A stretch of DNA of 64,000 nt from Massilia sp. IC2-477. GTDB taxonomy: Bacteria; Pseudomonadota; Gammaproteobacteria; Burkholderiales; Burkholderiaceae_D. Position numbers and translations under genes: made by a program. The DNA is taken from assembly GCF_020707265.1 (NCBI RefSeq), contig NZ_JAJFEQ010000012.1, forward strand, positions 1-64,000, read 5' to 3'. Positions 8,535 through 17,349 of this stretch are shown piece after piece. Position 1 is the first letter of the stretch, and every line of letters begins with the position of its first letter. Under the pieces are notes generated by a model that was not told the DNA's origin, searched no databases, and saw only the letters and a list, made by a program, of their open reading frames with translations.

Positions 8535-11333
8535 ATGGAACTAGCCAAGTCTTTCGAGCCCGCAGACATTGAACAATACTGGCGCACCGAGTGGGAAAAG
8601 CGCGGTTACTTCACCGCCACCATGGAGGACGGCAAGCCGTCGTTCAGCATCCAGCTGCCGCCGCCGAACGTGACCGGCACCCTGCACATGGGCCATGCCT
8701 TCAACCAGACCGTCATGGACGGCCTGACCCGCTACTACCGCATGCGCGGCTATAACACCGCGTGGATCCCGGGCACCGACCACGCCGGCATTGCGACCCA
8801 GATCGTGGTGGAGCGCCAGCTCGACGCGCAGAAAATCTCGCGCCACGACCTTGGCCGCGAAGCCTTCGTGGAAAAGGTCTGGGAGTGGAAGGAAAAGTCG
8901 GGCAACACCATCACCGGCCAGATGCGCCGCATGGGCACCTCGCCGGACTGGCAGCGCGAATACTTCACCATGGACGAGACCCGCTCGAAAACCGTGGCGG
9001 AAGTCTTCGTGCGCCTGTACGAACAGGGCCTGATCTACCGCGGCAAGCGCCTGGTCAACTGGGACCCGGTGCTGGGCACGGCGGTGTCGGACCTGGAAGT
9101 CGACTCGCAGGAAGAAGACGGCTCGATGTGGTACATCAAGTACCCGCTTGCAGACGGCTCGGGCCACCTGACGGTCGCCACCACCCGTCCTGAAACCATG
9201 CTGGGCGACGTCGCCGTGGCGGTCGACCCGACCGACGAGCGCTATACGAGCCTAGTCGGCAAGCTGTTGACCCTGCCGCTGACCGGCCGCCAGATCCCGG
9301 TCATAGCGGACAGCTACGTCGACAAGGAATTCGGCACCGGCTGCGTGAAGATCACCCCGGCCCACGATTTCAATGACTACGCGGTCGGCCAGCGCGCCGG
9401 CCTTGCGCCGCTCAACATCTTCACGCTGGACGCGAAGATCAACGAAAACGGCCCGGCCCAGTACCAGGGTCTGGACCGCTTCGCCGCGCGCAAGCAGATC
9501 GTCGCCGACCTCGACGCGCAAGGCCTGCTCGAGCAGGTCAAGCCGCACAAGCTGATGGTCCCGCGTGGCGACCGCACCAATGTCGTCATCGAGCCGATGC
9601 TGACCGACCAGTGGTTCGTCGCCATGAGCAAGCCGGCGCCGGAAGGCACCTTCAACCCGGGCAAGTCGATCACCGAAGTCGCGCTGGAGAAGGTCGCGAG
9701 CGGCCAGATCAAGTTCGTGCCGGAGAATTGGACCACCACCTACAACCAGTGGCTGGGCAACATCCAGGACTGGTGCATCTCGCGCCAGCTGTGGTGGGGC
9801 CACCGCATCCCGGCATGGTATGGCGAGAACGGCGAGATCGTCGTCGCCCGCAGCGAAGAAGAAGCCAGGACCAAGGCGGCAGCACAAGGCATCGCCGGCG
9901 AATTGCGCCGTGACGACGACGTGCTCGATACCTGGTTCTCCTCGGCCCTGGTGCCCTTCTCGACCATGGGCTGGCCGGAAGAAACCCCGGACATGAAGCA
10001 CTTCCTGCCTTCGTCCGTGCTGGTGACCGGTTTCGACATCATCTTCTTCTGGGTCGCCCGCATGGTGATGATGACGAGCCACTTCACCGGCAAGGTGCCG
10101 TTCGAGACCGTGTACGTGCACGGCCTGGTGCGCGACAGCCAGGGCCAGAAGATGTCGAAGTCGAAGGGCAATACGCTCGACCCGATCGACCTGATCGACG
10201 GCATCGACGTCGAGTCGCTGGTTGCCAAGCGCACCACCGGCCTGATGGACCCGCGCGCCGCCGAGAAGATCGCGAAAGCGACGCGCAAGGAATTCCCGGA
10301 AGGGATCCCGGCTTTCGGCACCGACGCCGTGCGCTTCACCATGGCGAGCTATGCGTCGCTGGGCCGCAACATCAACTTCGACCTGGGCCGCTGCGAGGGC
10401 TACCGCAACTTCTGCAACAAGCTGTGGAACGCCACCCGCTTCGTGATGATGAACACGGAAGGCAAGGACTGCAGCCAGCCGAACCCGGAAGACCTGTCGC
10501 AGGCCGACCGCTGGATCATCTCGCTGATGAACCGCGTCGAGCTGGACGTGGCCAAGGGCTTCGCCGACTACCGCTTCGACAACATCGCCAGCAGCATCTA
10601 CAACTTCGTCTGGTACGAATACTGCGACTGGTACCTGGAACTGGCCAAGGTCTCGGTCCAGCAGGGCACGGAAGCGCAGCAGCGCGCTACCCGCCACACC
10701 CTGCTGCGCGTGCTGGAAGTGGTGCTGCGCCTGGCGCATCCGATCATCCCGTTCGTGACCGAAGCCCTGTGGCAGGCGATCGCGCCGATGGCCGGCAAAA
10801 CCGGCGACAGCATCATGCTGCAGCCTTACCCACTGGCCGACACCTACTTCGTCAGCGAAGAGGCGGAAGCCTGGATGGAGCAGCTCAAGGCACTGATCGA
10901 CGCCACCCGCAACCTGCGTGGCGAGATGTCGCTGTCGCCGTCGGTGCGCGTGCCGCTGTTCGTCGAGCCGGGCAACAATGACGACCGCGCCCGCATGTCG
11001 GTGTTCGCGCCCTACATCCAGTCGCTGGGCAAGCTTGCCGAAGTACAGATCGTCGACGCCCTGCCGGAATCGCCGGCCGCCGTGTCGATCGTCGGCACTA
11101 CCAAGCTGATGCTGAAGGTCGAGATCGACGTCGCCGCAGAACGCGAGCGCCTGTCGAAAGAGATCGCGCGCCTGCAGGGCGAGATCGCCAAGGCGAGCGG
11201 CAAGCTGTCCAACGAAAGCTTCGTCGCGCGCGCTCCGGCCGCGGTGGTGGAGCAGGAAAAGGAACGCGTGGCGAACTTCTCGGCGACGCTGGCCAAGATG
11301 CAGGAACAGCTGGCGAAGCTGCCGGCAGCCTGA
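8535..11333 (+). CDS. valS: Valyl-tRNA synthetase
   Basis: ValS charges tRNA-Val and edits mischarged threonine. The 932-residue class I synthetase has the HIGH box as H51-M-G-H54, the KMSKS box at 539-543, and the C-terminal coiled-coil arm from about residue 860 that contacts the tRNA. The ATG at 8535 gives the usual N-terminus (MELAKSFEP); an in-frame ATG twelve codons upstream coincides with the likely -10 box and is less plausible. There is no good ribosome binding site before the chosen ATG. The gene is divergent from the thiamine operon. Confidence 0.97.
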   Translation: MELAKSFEPADIEQYWRTEWEKRGYFTATMEDGKPSFSIQLPPPNVTGTLHMGHAFNQTVMDGLTRYYRMRGYNTAWIPGTDHAGIATQIVVERQLDAQKISRHDLGREAFVEKVWEWKEKSGNTITGQMRRMGTSPDWQREYFTMDETRSKTVAEVFVRLYEQGLIYRGKRLVNWDPVLGTAVSDLEVDSQEEDGSMWYIKYPLADGSGHLTVATTRPETMLGDVAVAVDPTDERYTSLVGKLLTLPLTGRQIPVIADSYVDKEFGTGCVKITPAHDFNDYAVGQRAGLAPLNIFTLDAKINENGPAQYQGLDRFAARKQIVADLDAQGLLEQVKPHKLMVPRGDRTNVVIEPMLTDQWFVAMSKPAPEGTFNPGKSITEVALEKVASGQIKFVPENWTTTYNQWLGNIQDWCISRQLWWGHRIPAWYGENGEIVVARSEEEARTKAAAQGIAGELRRDDDVLDTWFSSALVPFSTMGWPEETPDMKHFLPSSVLVTGFDIIFFWVARMVMMTSHFTGKVPFETVYVHGLVRDSQGQKMSKSKGNTLDPIDLIDGIDVESLVAKRTTGLMDPRAAEKIAKATRKEFPEGIPAFGTDAVRFTMASYASLGRNINFDLGRCEGYRNFCNKLWNATRFVMMNTEGKDCSQPNPEDLSQADRWIISLMNRVELDVAKGFADYRFDNIASSIYNFVWYEYCDWYLELAKVSVQQGTEAQQRATRHTLLRVLEVVLRLAHPIIPFVTEALWQAIAPMAGKTGDSIMLQPYPLADTYFVSEEAEAWMEQLKALIDATRNLRGEMSLSPSVRVPLFVEPGNNDDRARMSVFAPYIQSLGKLAEVQIVDALPESPAAVSIVGTTKLMLKVEIDVAAERERLSKEIARLQGEIAKASGKLSNESFVARAPAAVVEQEKERVANFSATLAKMQEQLAKLPAA

Positions 11334-11418
11334 GGCGTCGTCCTTGCCTCCCCGGTTCGTCCAGCGGGCATGCCTGCCGCACGAACCATGCGTCATGTAA
11401 TCAAGCAGTTCCCGTTCA

Positions 11419-12582
11419 ATGACAAGTTCCGATACGGGCGCCGGTCCACGCGCCGCGCCTGGCCGTCCCGGCCCGCTGGCGCGACGCCTGCTGCCGAACG
11501 AGCCCCGCGTAGCCGCTCCAGTCCGCGAGGCCACGCTGACCGCCCAGTACCTCTTGCCCGCCATTGCCGAACTGGGCGCCTGCATGCTGGCCGTTCGCCT
11601 GCAGGTAGACGCCGAACTCGGGCGAGCGAGCCCTGTCAAGCAGGGCAAGGCATACCCACTAGGGCATTGCCTGGAAATCAGCCTGGCTGTGCAGGATCGC
11701 CTGCGCTCGCTTGACGAGTCGCAGTTGCCCGAGCAGGCCGCCGCCGGATTGCGCGCGCTGCGAGCCTTCCAGGCTGCCGGCGGCACCGTGCGCCGGACCT
11801 GGGGGGCGCTGCGCGAACAATACTTCCAGAACGCCTTCCAGGTCGGCAGCCTGTACGTCGACGTCTCCAACGACACCGTGACGATCACCAAGCCGAAGGT
11901 CGAAATCCTGCCTTTCGACGAGGCGCAATTCGTACCGATCCGGGATTTCGTCCACTTCCGCCAGATCGGGTCCGGCTATTGGGAAGGGCATTGGTATGCG
12001 AACCACCTCTTGCCCGAGCTTGCCCCGCATTGCCCGCTCATCCACGTGAAGCCCAACGGACACATCAAGATCCATGACGCTGCCCAGTACATGCTGGCGC
12101 TGACGCGCGCCGGTGGCTTCGCGCCAAGCGCTGCGGTGCTGCGCGAGGCGCCGATGCCGGACGCCGTTTTCGAGCAGGCCGCGACGGCGCTGCGCAGTGC
12201 CGGATATGCCTTGCCCCGTGACGCAGCGCAGGGGCGCGAGCAGGCCCTGCAGCAGTGCAGCCGCCAGCGCGCCAGGCGCTGGCACCAGTCTCCTGATGTT
12301 CTGAAGCGCGTCGTCCAGGACGTCCAGCAGGCGAACCTGCGGCTGGTGCAGCACACCGCCAACACCCACCCATCACCCACCCAGGATCAAGCCGTGAAAA
12401 CTATTACGATCGACAACACCGATTATGATGTCGCCAGCCTCTCCCAGGAGGCGAAGGTGCAGTTACAAAGCATCCAGTTCGTGGACCAGGAACTCGCCCG
12501 CCTGCAGGCGCAGCTTGCTGTGCTGCAGACCGCGCGCGCGTCCTACGTCCAGGCCTTGAAGAGTCTCCTGCCGCCGGCCTGA
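11419..12582 (+). CDS. Uncharacterised protein with C-terminal DUF6447-like domain
   Basis: The 387-residue product has two parts. Residues 1-325 match nothing I recognise; they include a tryptophan/histidine-rich stretch near residues 190-205 (GSGYWEGHWYANHL). Residues 326-387 look like a complete small DUF6447-type protein: a KTITIDNTDYDV strand pair followed by a coiled coil (about 345-385) with heptad leucines and ALKSLLP. An internal GTG at the junction (12394) has AGGA seven bases upstream, so the short domain might also be made alone. It lies downstream of valS in the same orientation, 85 bases away. Function unknown. Confidence 0.6.
   Translation: MTSSDTGAGPRAAPGRPGPLARRLLPNEPRVAAPVREATLTAQYLLPAIAELGACMLAVRLQVDAELGRASPVKQGKAYPLGHCLEISLAVQDRLRSLDESQLPEQAAAGLRALRAFQAAGGTVRRTWGALREQYFQNAFQVGSLYVDVSNDTVTITKPKVEILPFDEAQFVPIRDFVHFRQIGSGYWEGHWYANHLLPELAPHCPLIHVKPNGHIKIHDAAQYMLALTRAGGFAPSAAVLREAPMPDAVFEQAATALRSAGYALPRDAAQGREQALQQCSRQRARRWHQSPDVLKRVVQDVQQANLRLVQHTANTHPSPTQDQAVKTITIDNTDYDVASLSQEAKVQLQSIQFVDQELARLQAQLAVLQTARASYVQALKSLLPPA
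12394..12582 (+). CDS. Possible internally started 62-residue DUF6447-like protein
   Basis: Starting at GTG 12394, in the same frame as the longer gene, the product would be 62 residues, about the full length of stand-alone members as I remember them. AGGA at 12383-12386 gives a plausible ribosome binding site. The sequence begins with a short beta segment and ends in an amphipathic helix likely to form a coiled coil. Whether the two products are both made, or the upstream half is simply fused, cannot be decided from sequence alone. Confidence 0.35.
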   Translation: MKTITIDNTDYDVASLSQEAKVQLQSIQFVDQELARLQAQLAVLQTARASYVQALKSLLPPA

Positions 12583-12599
12583 ATCCGGCGCGCCACGCC

Positions 12600-13562
12600 T
12601 TATTTTCCGGTCGATGCTTGCTGGCTGCGCAGCGCCTCCACTGCCCCCACCACCGCCTTGTGCGCTGCCCCGCACTCCAGCCTGGCCATCTGCTGCATGC
12701 TCATGCCTTTCCCGATCTCTTCCGCCACCAGGTAGCCCAGGTAGCAGCCACGCCGCGCCGGCAGGCCAGTGCCGTCGCCGCCCCGGCCCTGGAACAGGCC
12801 CGCATAGTGCGTCTGGTCCTCGCTCTCCAGCTTGCCGTGCAGGTCGTCGAAGGCGCGGCCCAGTTGCTTGCGCGTGTCAGCCACCAGGTTGTGGGGAATG
12901 TCGAGCAGCAGTTCGCTGTTGTTCGCCGACGGATTCATGCGCTTGGCCACGTAAGTCGCCAGGCCTTCGTTCCACAATCCCACCCACACCGGCTCCTTCG
13001 CGCAGTTCATGTTGTGGTAGTCGTGGAACAGCTCATGGTGGAAGAAGGCCGCTTCGTCGCCATCCCCGTGGTACTTGACCATGGCGTCGGCCCCGAAGAT
13101 GAAATAGGTTTTCCCGTCGAATGTACGGGTGCCGCCATCCATCTCGCCGAGCGAGTGCAGGAACCAGATGTCGGTCTTGGCCGCGTAGTCCGGGAAAGTG
13201 GCGCGGAAGCTCGCGATATGGCCCGGCAGGTCCTGGGTGAAGCGCGCCACCTTCCTGTCATAGGCGGCTCGCATGGACGGGAATTCGGTACGGGCTTTGG
13301 CGATTTCCCCGTCGTGCTGGGCCTCGGTCCGCCTGCCCCCGAAGCGCTGCACATCGTAGAAGGCCGGGAAGCGCGATGCAATGGTGGTCTTGAAGTCCTG
13401 CACGAACGCGCTGTCCGGCTTGCCCGCGTTGCGGTCCCACACCTGCGCGAAGGGAGTGGCCAGCTCATGCACTTGCATGCTCAGGCCTTTCACCTCGGCT
13501 GCGCCGGTGGAGGCGGACAGGAGGGCGCCCAGCACCAGGGGCAAGCGGAAAAAGCTCTTCAC
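12600..13562 (-). CDS. Secreted HExxH putative zinc protease
   Basis: A 320-residue protein with a signal peptide (residues 1-22) and the motif HH176-E177-LFH180-DYH, then E199 in GLWNEGLATYVAK, consistent with a gluzincin zinc site like that of DUF2268-type putative proteases. It is probably periplasmic or exported; the substrate is unknown. The GTG at 13562 is chosen because GAGGAA lies five bases upstream and the product then begins directly with the signal peptide; a longer frame adds 27 residues that do not look like coding sequence. It is convergent with the DUF6447-like gene and divergent from the DUF2147 gene. Confidence 0.65.
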   Translation of the reverse strand: MKSFFRLPLVLGALLSASTGAAEVKGLSMQVHELATPFAQVWDRNAGKPDSAFVQDFKTTIASRFPAFYDVQRFGGRRTEAQHDGEIAKARTEFPSMRAAYDRKVARFTQDLPGHIASFRATFPDYAAKTDIWFLHSLGEMDGGTRTFDGKTYFIFGADAMVKYHGDGDEAAFFHHELFHDYHNMNCAKEPVWVGLWNEGLATYVAKRMNPSANNSELLLDIPHNLVADTRKQLGRAFDDLHGKLESEDQTHYAGLFQGRGGDGTGLPARRGCYLGYLVAEEIGKGMSMQQMARLECGAAHKAVVGAVEALRSQQASTGK

Positions 13563-13750
13563 TGCGGTTCCTCGGTCAAAAATGGCGGATTGTATCGCTT
13601 TGGAAACAATTAACATGTCATCAAAGTGTCGGCGGATTGTCAACTTGGCCCTGCCGCGACGATTGGAAGGAATCCTCGGATTCCACTATCCACTTGTCTG
13701 GACGGGTTTGCTACACTCTGCCATACCAATAACGATTCTGGAGACCCAAG

Positions 13751-14197
13751 ATGCGACAACTGATGAAGGCAGGCCTGATCGCCATGATGTTCGCGATGCC
13801 GGCAGCGTGGGCGCAAAACGCCTCGCCAGCGGGCGTATGGAAAACCATCGACGATGAGACCGGCAAACCCAAGTCCCTCGTCCGCATCACCGAAGAGAAC
13901 GGTGTTTTGACCGGCAAGATCGACAAGCTGTTCCGCCCGGCCGACCAGGACCAGAACCCGAAGTGCACCGCCTGCGAAGGCGCGCGCAAGGACCAGCCGA
14001 TCGTCGGCATGACCATCCTGTGGGGCCTGAAGAAGGACGGCAACGAATACACCGGCGGCGAGATCCTCGATCCGTCCAAGGGCAAGACCTACAAGAGCAA
14101 GCTGAGCCTGAAGGACAATGGCAGCAAGCTCGACGTGCGCGGCTACATCGGCGCGCCGATGTTCGGCCGTACCCAGACCTGGGTGCGCGAGCAGTAA
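13751..14197 (+). CDS. DUF2147 family secreted protein
   Basis: A 148-residue protein with a signal peptide cleaved after AWA (residue 21), then the DUF2147 pattern: SPAGVWKTIDDETGKPKS at the mature N-terminus, a C72-TAC75 pair, and the GGEILDPSKGKTY and GYIGAPMFGRTQTW segments. The family is an extracytoplasmic beta-barrel-like domain of unknown function, common in proteobacteria and often seen in envelope or stress contexts. TGGAGA lies seven bases before the ATG. A hairpin terminator follows directly. Confidence 0.9.
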   Translation: MRQLMKAGLIAMMFAMPAAWAQNASPAGVWKTIDDETGKPKSLVRITEENGVLTGKIDKLFRPADQDQNPKCTACEGARKDQPIVGMTILWGLKKDGNEYTGGEILDPSKGKTYKSKLSLKDNGSKLDVRGYIGAPMFGRTQTWVREQ

Positions 14198-14206
14198 TCT
14201 TTCAAG

Positions 14207-14227
14207 GCGGCCTGCGGGCCGCTTTTT
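14207..14227 (+). terminator. Rho-independent terminator after the DUF2147 gene
   Basis: GCGGCC (14207-14212), loop TGCG, GGCCGC (14217-14222), then TTTTT. It ends three bases before the start codon of the next gene. Confidence 0.8.
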
Positions 14228-14230
14228 CGT

Positions 14231-14572
14231 ATGTCGCCCGCCAAGGCCTACCTCTTCCTTGCCTTCGCCATCGTGGCCGAGGTCATCGGCACCACCGCGC
14301 TCAAGGCCTCCGACAGCTTTACCAAACCGCTGCCCAGCCTGGTCACGGTGGGCTGCTACGCCCTCTCCTTCTACCTGCTGACCTTCAGTCTGCGGATACT
14401 CCCCACCGGCATCGCCTATGCGATCTGGTCGGGCGTCGGCATCGTCCTGATTTCCCTGATCAGCTGGGCCGTCTACGGGCAGCGCCTCGACCTGCCTGCC
14501 ATCGCCGGCCTGGCGCTGATCATCGCGGGCGTCGCGGTCATCAACCTGTTCTCGAACAGCGTCAGCCACTGA
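14231..14572 (+). CDS. Small multidrug resistance (EmrE-like) transporter
   Basis: A 113-residue four-helix protein of the SMR family, which exchanges protons for cationic drugs or guanidinium-type compounds as a dimer. It has the essential membrane glutamate in VAEVIGTTALK (E17, equivalent to EmrE E14) and the conserved W66 in AYAIWSGVG. It is a single gene, so it probably works as a homodimer. The ATG at 14231 gives the standard N-terminus but comes right after the terminator U-tract of the preceding gene, leaving no ribosome binding site; see findings. Confidence 0.92.
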   Translation: MSPAKAYLFLAFAIVAEVIGTTALKASDSFTKPLPSLVTVGCYALSFYLLTFSLRILPTGIAYAIWSGVGIVLISLISWAVYGQRLDLPAIAGLALIIAGVAVINLFSNSVSH

Positions 14573-14662
14573 CTCTTCCATTCGCGCGCCACCAGGATTG
14601 TAATTTCGCTATCTTCTCGTTACTGCTGAGTTGTATGCACAACGATTTGTAACGAGGAAACC

Positions 14663-15085
14663 ATGATTTTCTTGCGTCTCGCCTGCCTTGCCGCCGGCAT
14701 CCTGGTGCTGGTGGCGCCACCGGCCATGCTGTTCCCGAAAGGCGCCGGCCTGTTCGAGCTGTCGCGTTCCGTCACCCTGCTGGCGGCCTTGCTGCTGGCC
14801 GCGTCGAGCTTCTTCATCGTCGGCATGACCATCCACCGCATCAAGCGCTCGCCGGCGCTGGGCCGCCTGTGCGCCCTGCTGCTGGGGGCCGCCTTCGTGG
14901 CCGGGATGGCGACCATGTGGCACAGCGCCGAGCCGCTGGCCCTGTGGATGAGCGGCGCATTGCTCTGCTTTACCCTGCTGGTCGCGCTGGTGCTGGCCTT
15001 CCTGGTGCTGCAGGAACCCAGCCCGAGCCGGGTGCGGGCGCGCGAAAAGCGCCAGCACCGCCCGCCGGTTCTGCATCACCTGTAA
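14663..15085 (+). CDS. Four-helix membrane protein, paralogue A
   Basis: I do not recognise a named family. The 140-residue protein has four hydrophobic segments (about 3-22, 34-54, 68-85, 92-114) and a basic C-terminal tail. CGAGGAAA precedes the ATG. It resembles the next gene: both share a repeated outline of a proline-rich loop, an F-I/V-V/I-G segment followed by HRI/HRM-K/R-RSP, and an MWH/VWH turn. The pair probably arose by tandem duplication. Function unknown. Confidence 0.65.
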   Translation: MIFLRLACLAAGILVLVAPPAMLFPKGAGLFELSRSVTLLAALLLAASSFFIVGMTIHRIKRSPALGRLCALLLGAAFVAGMATMWHSAEPLALWMSGALLCFTLLVALVLAFLVLQEPSPSRVRAREKRQHRPPVLHHL

Positions 15086-15172
15086 ACACGCGCACGGCAA
15101 AACAGGCCGCCGTCTTCGGCAGGCGCGCTGTGCTATCGTCGGGGCCATCAACGGCCCATAGCCAGATCCCCG

Positions 15173-15658
15173 ATGAGCATACCGACCAGTGCCCCAGGTC
15201 CCATCAACGCTGCGCGCCCCGTGGTGCGAGGCCGGCTGCTCCGCTACCTGCGCCTGCTCAGCCTGTTCGCCGGCGTGCTCGCCCTGGTCCATCCACCCCT
15301 GCTGCTGCGCCGCATCTCCCACCTGCTGCCGGATATCGCCGAACCCTTCGTCATGCTGGGCGGGATGCTGCTCGCGGCCGGCGGCTACTTCGTGATCGGT
15401 CTGGCGGGCCACCGCATGCGCCGCTCTCCGCCGCTGCGTTCCCTCGCTCCGCTGCTGATGATGGTGCCCTTCGGCGCCAGCGCCACCGTGGTCTGGCATG
15501 GCGGCCATCCGATGCTGCTGCGGGTGTGCGGCTTCCTGATGGTGTTCACCCTGGTGCTGTACATGAGCTTCATCTATCCCCTGACGCACACCCCGAAGCC
15601 GAAGAGCAGCCGCCGCGCGCAAGCCTACAGCCAGCCGGCGTCGCGCGCCATGCGGTAG
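15173..15658 (+). CDS. Four-helix membrane protein, paralogue B
   Basis: A 161-residue relative of the previous gene, with four hydrophobic segments and the same HRMRRSPPL and VWHGG landmarks, plus a longer polar N-terminus. Its last 34 bases overlap the end of the oppositely transcribed response regulator gene (stop at 15625), so either the 3' ends truly overlap or the mRNAs interfere. Function unknown; no catalytic residues are apparent. Confidence 0.6.
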   Translation: MSIPTSAPGPINAARPVVRGRLLRYLRLLSLFAGVLALVHPPLLLRRISHLLPDIAEPFVMLGGMLLAAGGYFVIGLAGHRMRRSPPLRSLAPLLMMVPFGASATVVWHGGHPMLLRVCGFLMVFTLVLYMSFIYPLTHTPKPKSSRRAQAYSQPASRAMR

Positions 15659-16230
15659 GCCTCGACCCGGTTGGCGGCGTTGAGCTTGCTGATCGCCTCG
15701 GACAGGTAGTTGCGCACCGTCCCTTCCGACAGGTGTACCTGGCGCGCGATGTCGCCGCTGCTCTTGCCTTCCCCGGCCAGGCGCAGCACCTGGCGTTCGC
15801 GCTCGGTCAGCGGGTCTGCCCCGCCGCTCCAGCTTTCCATTGCCAGTTCGGGCGCGATCGCCCGCCCGCCGCCATGCACGGCGCGGATCGCCGCCGCCAG
15901 GGCGTCGACCGGGGCGTCCTTGAGCAGGTAACCGCGCACGCCGGCCTCCATGGCGCGCCGCAGGTAGCCGCTGCGCCCGAAGGTGGTCACCACGATCACC
16001 TTCGCCCCCAGGCGGCGCTCCTTCAGCTGGGTCGCCAGCTCCAGCCCCGTCATCAGGGGCATCTCGATGTCGGTCAGGACGATGTCGGGCTGCAGGCGCT
16101 CGCACATGTCGAACGCTTCGCGCCCGTTGGTGGCGGCGCCGGCGACTTCGAAGTCGGGCTCGAGCCTCAGCAGCGCGGCCATTGCGCCGAGGACGAGGGT
16201 CTGGTCTTCGGCCAGCAGGATGCGGATCAT
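15625..16230 (-). CDS. NarL/DesR-type response regulator
   Basis: A 201-residue two-component regulator. The receiver domain (1-120) has the acidic pair E8-D9, the phosphoacceptor D54 in LTDIEMP and K104 in LLKDAP. The C-terminal LuxR-type helix-turn-helix covers about 136-201 (LTERERQVLRLAGEGKSS, then LSEGTVRNYLS). The ATG overlaps the last four bases of the kinase gene (ATGA). Like DesR, it probably activates a nearby transporter or membrane gene, but no target site could be assigned. Confidence 0.92.
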   Translation of the reverse strand: MIRILLAEDQTLVLGAMAALLRLEPDFEVAGAATNGREAFDMCERLQPDIVLTDIEMPLMTGLELATQLKERRLGAKVIVVTTFGRSGYLRRAMEAGVRGYLLKDAPVDALAAAIRAVHGGGRAIAPELAMESWSGGADPLTERERQVLRLAGEGKSSGDIARQVHLSEGTVRNYLSEAISKLNAANRVEAYRMARDAGWL

Positions 16231-17333
16231 GACGTGGCTCCGGTGGGAATGCGCAGTTCGAGTTCGAGGCCGGCGCGCGCACGCAAGGCCAGCCTGCCGC
16301 CGACCGAGGCGACGCGCTCGCGCATGCCGGACAGGCCGTTGCCGTGGCGGATATCGGCCTCGCTGCGCGCCTTGCCGTCATCAAGGATGCGCAGCACCGC
16401 CACGCCGTGCTCCAGTGACAGCGAGACGCTGCAGCGGCTCGCGCCCGCGTGGCGCACCACATTGGTCACGGCTTCGCGCAGGGCCAGCGCCACCACGTTC
16501 TCGGCAGCCGGCGCCAGCTCGATGCGCTCGACTTTCTCTTCCAGCCGGACGTCGGCCGCCGCCAGGCTGGCGCGTGCGCTTGCCAGCGCGCTGGCCAGCC
16601 CTTTTTCGCGGTAGCCGGTGACGGCGGCGCGCACCTCGGCCAGCGCCTGGCGCGCGCTGGCTTCGATGTCGCCGACTTCGCGCGCGCAGGCATCGGCATC
16701 GCGGTGCACGAGTTTACGCGCCAGCTCGGCCTTCAGCGCAATCAGCGACAGCGAATGGCCCAGCAGGTCGTGCAGGTCGCGCGAGATGCGTTCGCGCTCG
16801 GCGATGGTGGCCATGTGCTCGACCTCTTCCTGCTTGCGCATCAGCTGCTGGCGCGAACGGCGCAGGCGCGCATCCATCACTGAGCCGAAGCCCACCGGCA
16901 GGCTGATGGTCAGGATCGGCATCAGGAACATGAAGCGCGTCTCTTTAATCTGTAGCGAGGCGAGCAGCGCGCAGACGACGATAGCGCCGATCGCCAGCAT
17001 CGCCTGCTTCATGCGGTCGATGCCGGCCGCCATGGCGCAGGCGAAGATGAAGAAGGTGGCCGCACCCGGATTCCACCGCACCCAGGCCGTGCCGATCAGA
17101 CAGCCCGCGAGCATGCAGGCATAGACCTGCCAGCCGCGCGCCCAGTAGCTGGCGAAGTACAGGGGCACGAACACCCCCAGCGTCAGGATCAGCATCGCCA
17201 GTTCCAGCGGCCCGGGCGTGATGTAGGCGTACTTCCAGCCCATGTAGCCGAGGCTCAGGAGCCAGAAATAAGGCATCCTGCCCTGCTCCGGCGGCACCCA
17301 CGGTCCCTTCAGCATCCCCATGATCTTCTTCAT
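16227..17333 (-). CDS. DesK-like sensor histidine kinase
   Basis: A 368-residue membrane kinase of the HisKA_3 class. Six hydrophobic segments cover about residues 22-150, followed by a coiled-coil linker and the phosphoacceptor in ERERISRDLHDLLGH (H188). The ATPase domain has the N box LREAVTNVVRHA and a GNGLSGMRER G box. The sensor resembles DesK, which reads membrane thickness, more than ligand-binding sensors; that is inference from layout. It is upstream of and overlaps its response regulator. Confidence 0.9.
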   Translation of the reverse strand: MKKIMGMLKGPWVPPEQGRMPYFWLLSLGYMGWKYAYITPGPLELAMLILTLGVFVPLYFASYWARGWQVYACMLAGCLIGTAWVRWNPGAATFFIFACAMAAGIDRMKQAMLAIGAIVVCALLASLQIKETRFMFLMPILTISLPVGFGSVMDARLRRSRQQLMRKQEEVEHMATIAERERISRDLHDLLGHSLSLIALKAELARKLVHRDADACAREVGDIEASARQALAEVRAAVTGYREKGLASALASARASLAAADVRLEEKVERIELAPAAENVVALALREAVTNVVRHAGASRCSVSLSLEHGVAVLRILDDGKARSEADIRHGNGLSGMRERVASVGGRLALRARAGLELELRIPTGATS

Positions 17334-17349
17334 CGTCGTCTTCGTCTTG

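Noticed and set aside
9252..11891. A long minus-strand frame opposite valS
   Set aside because: It is antisense to a clear synthetase and shows no domain; its composition is that of a shadow frame.
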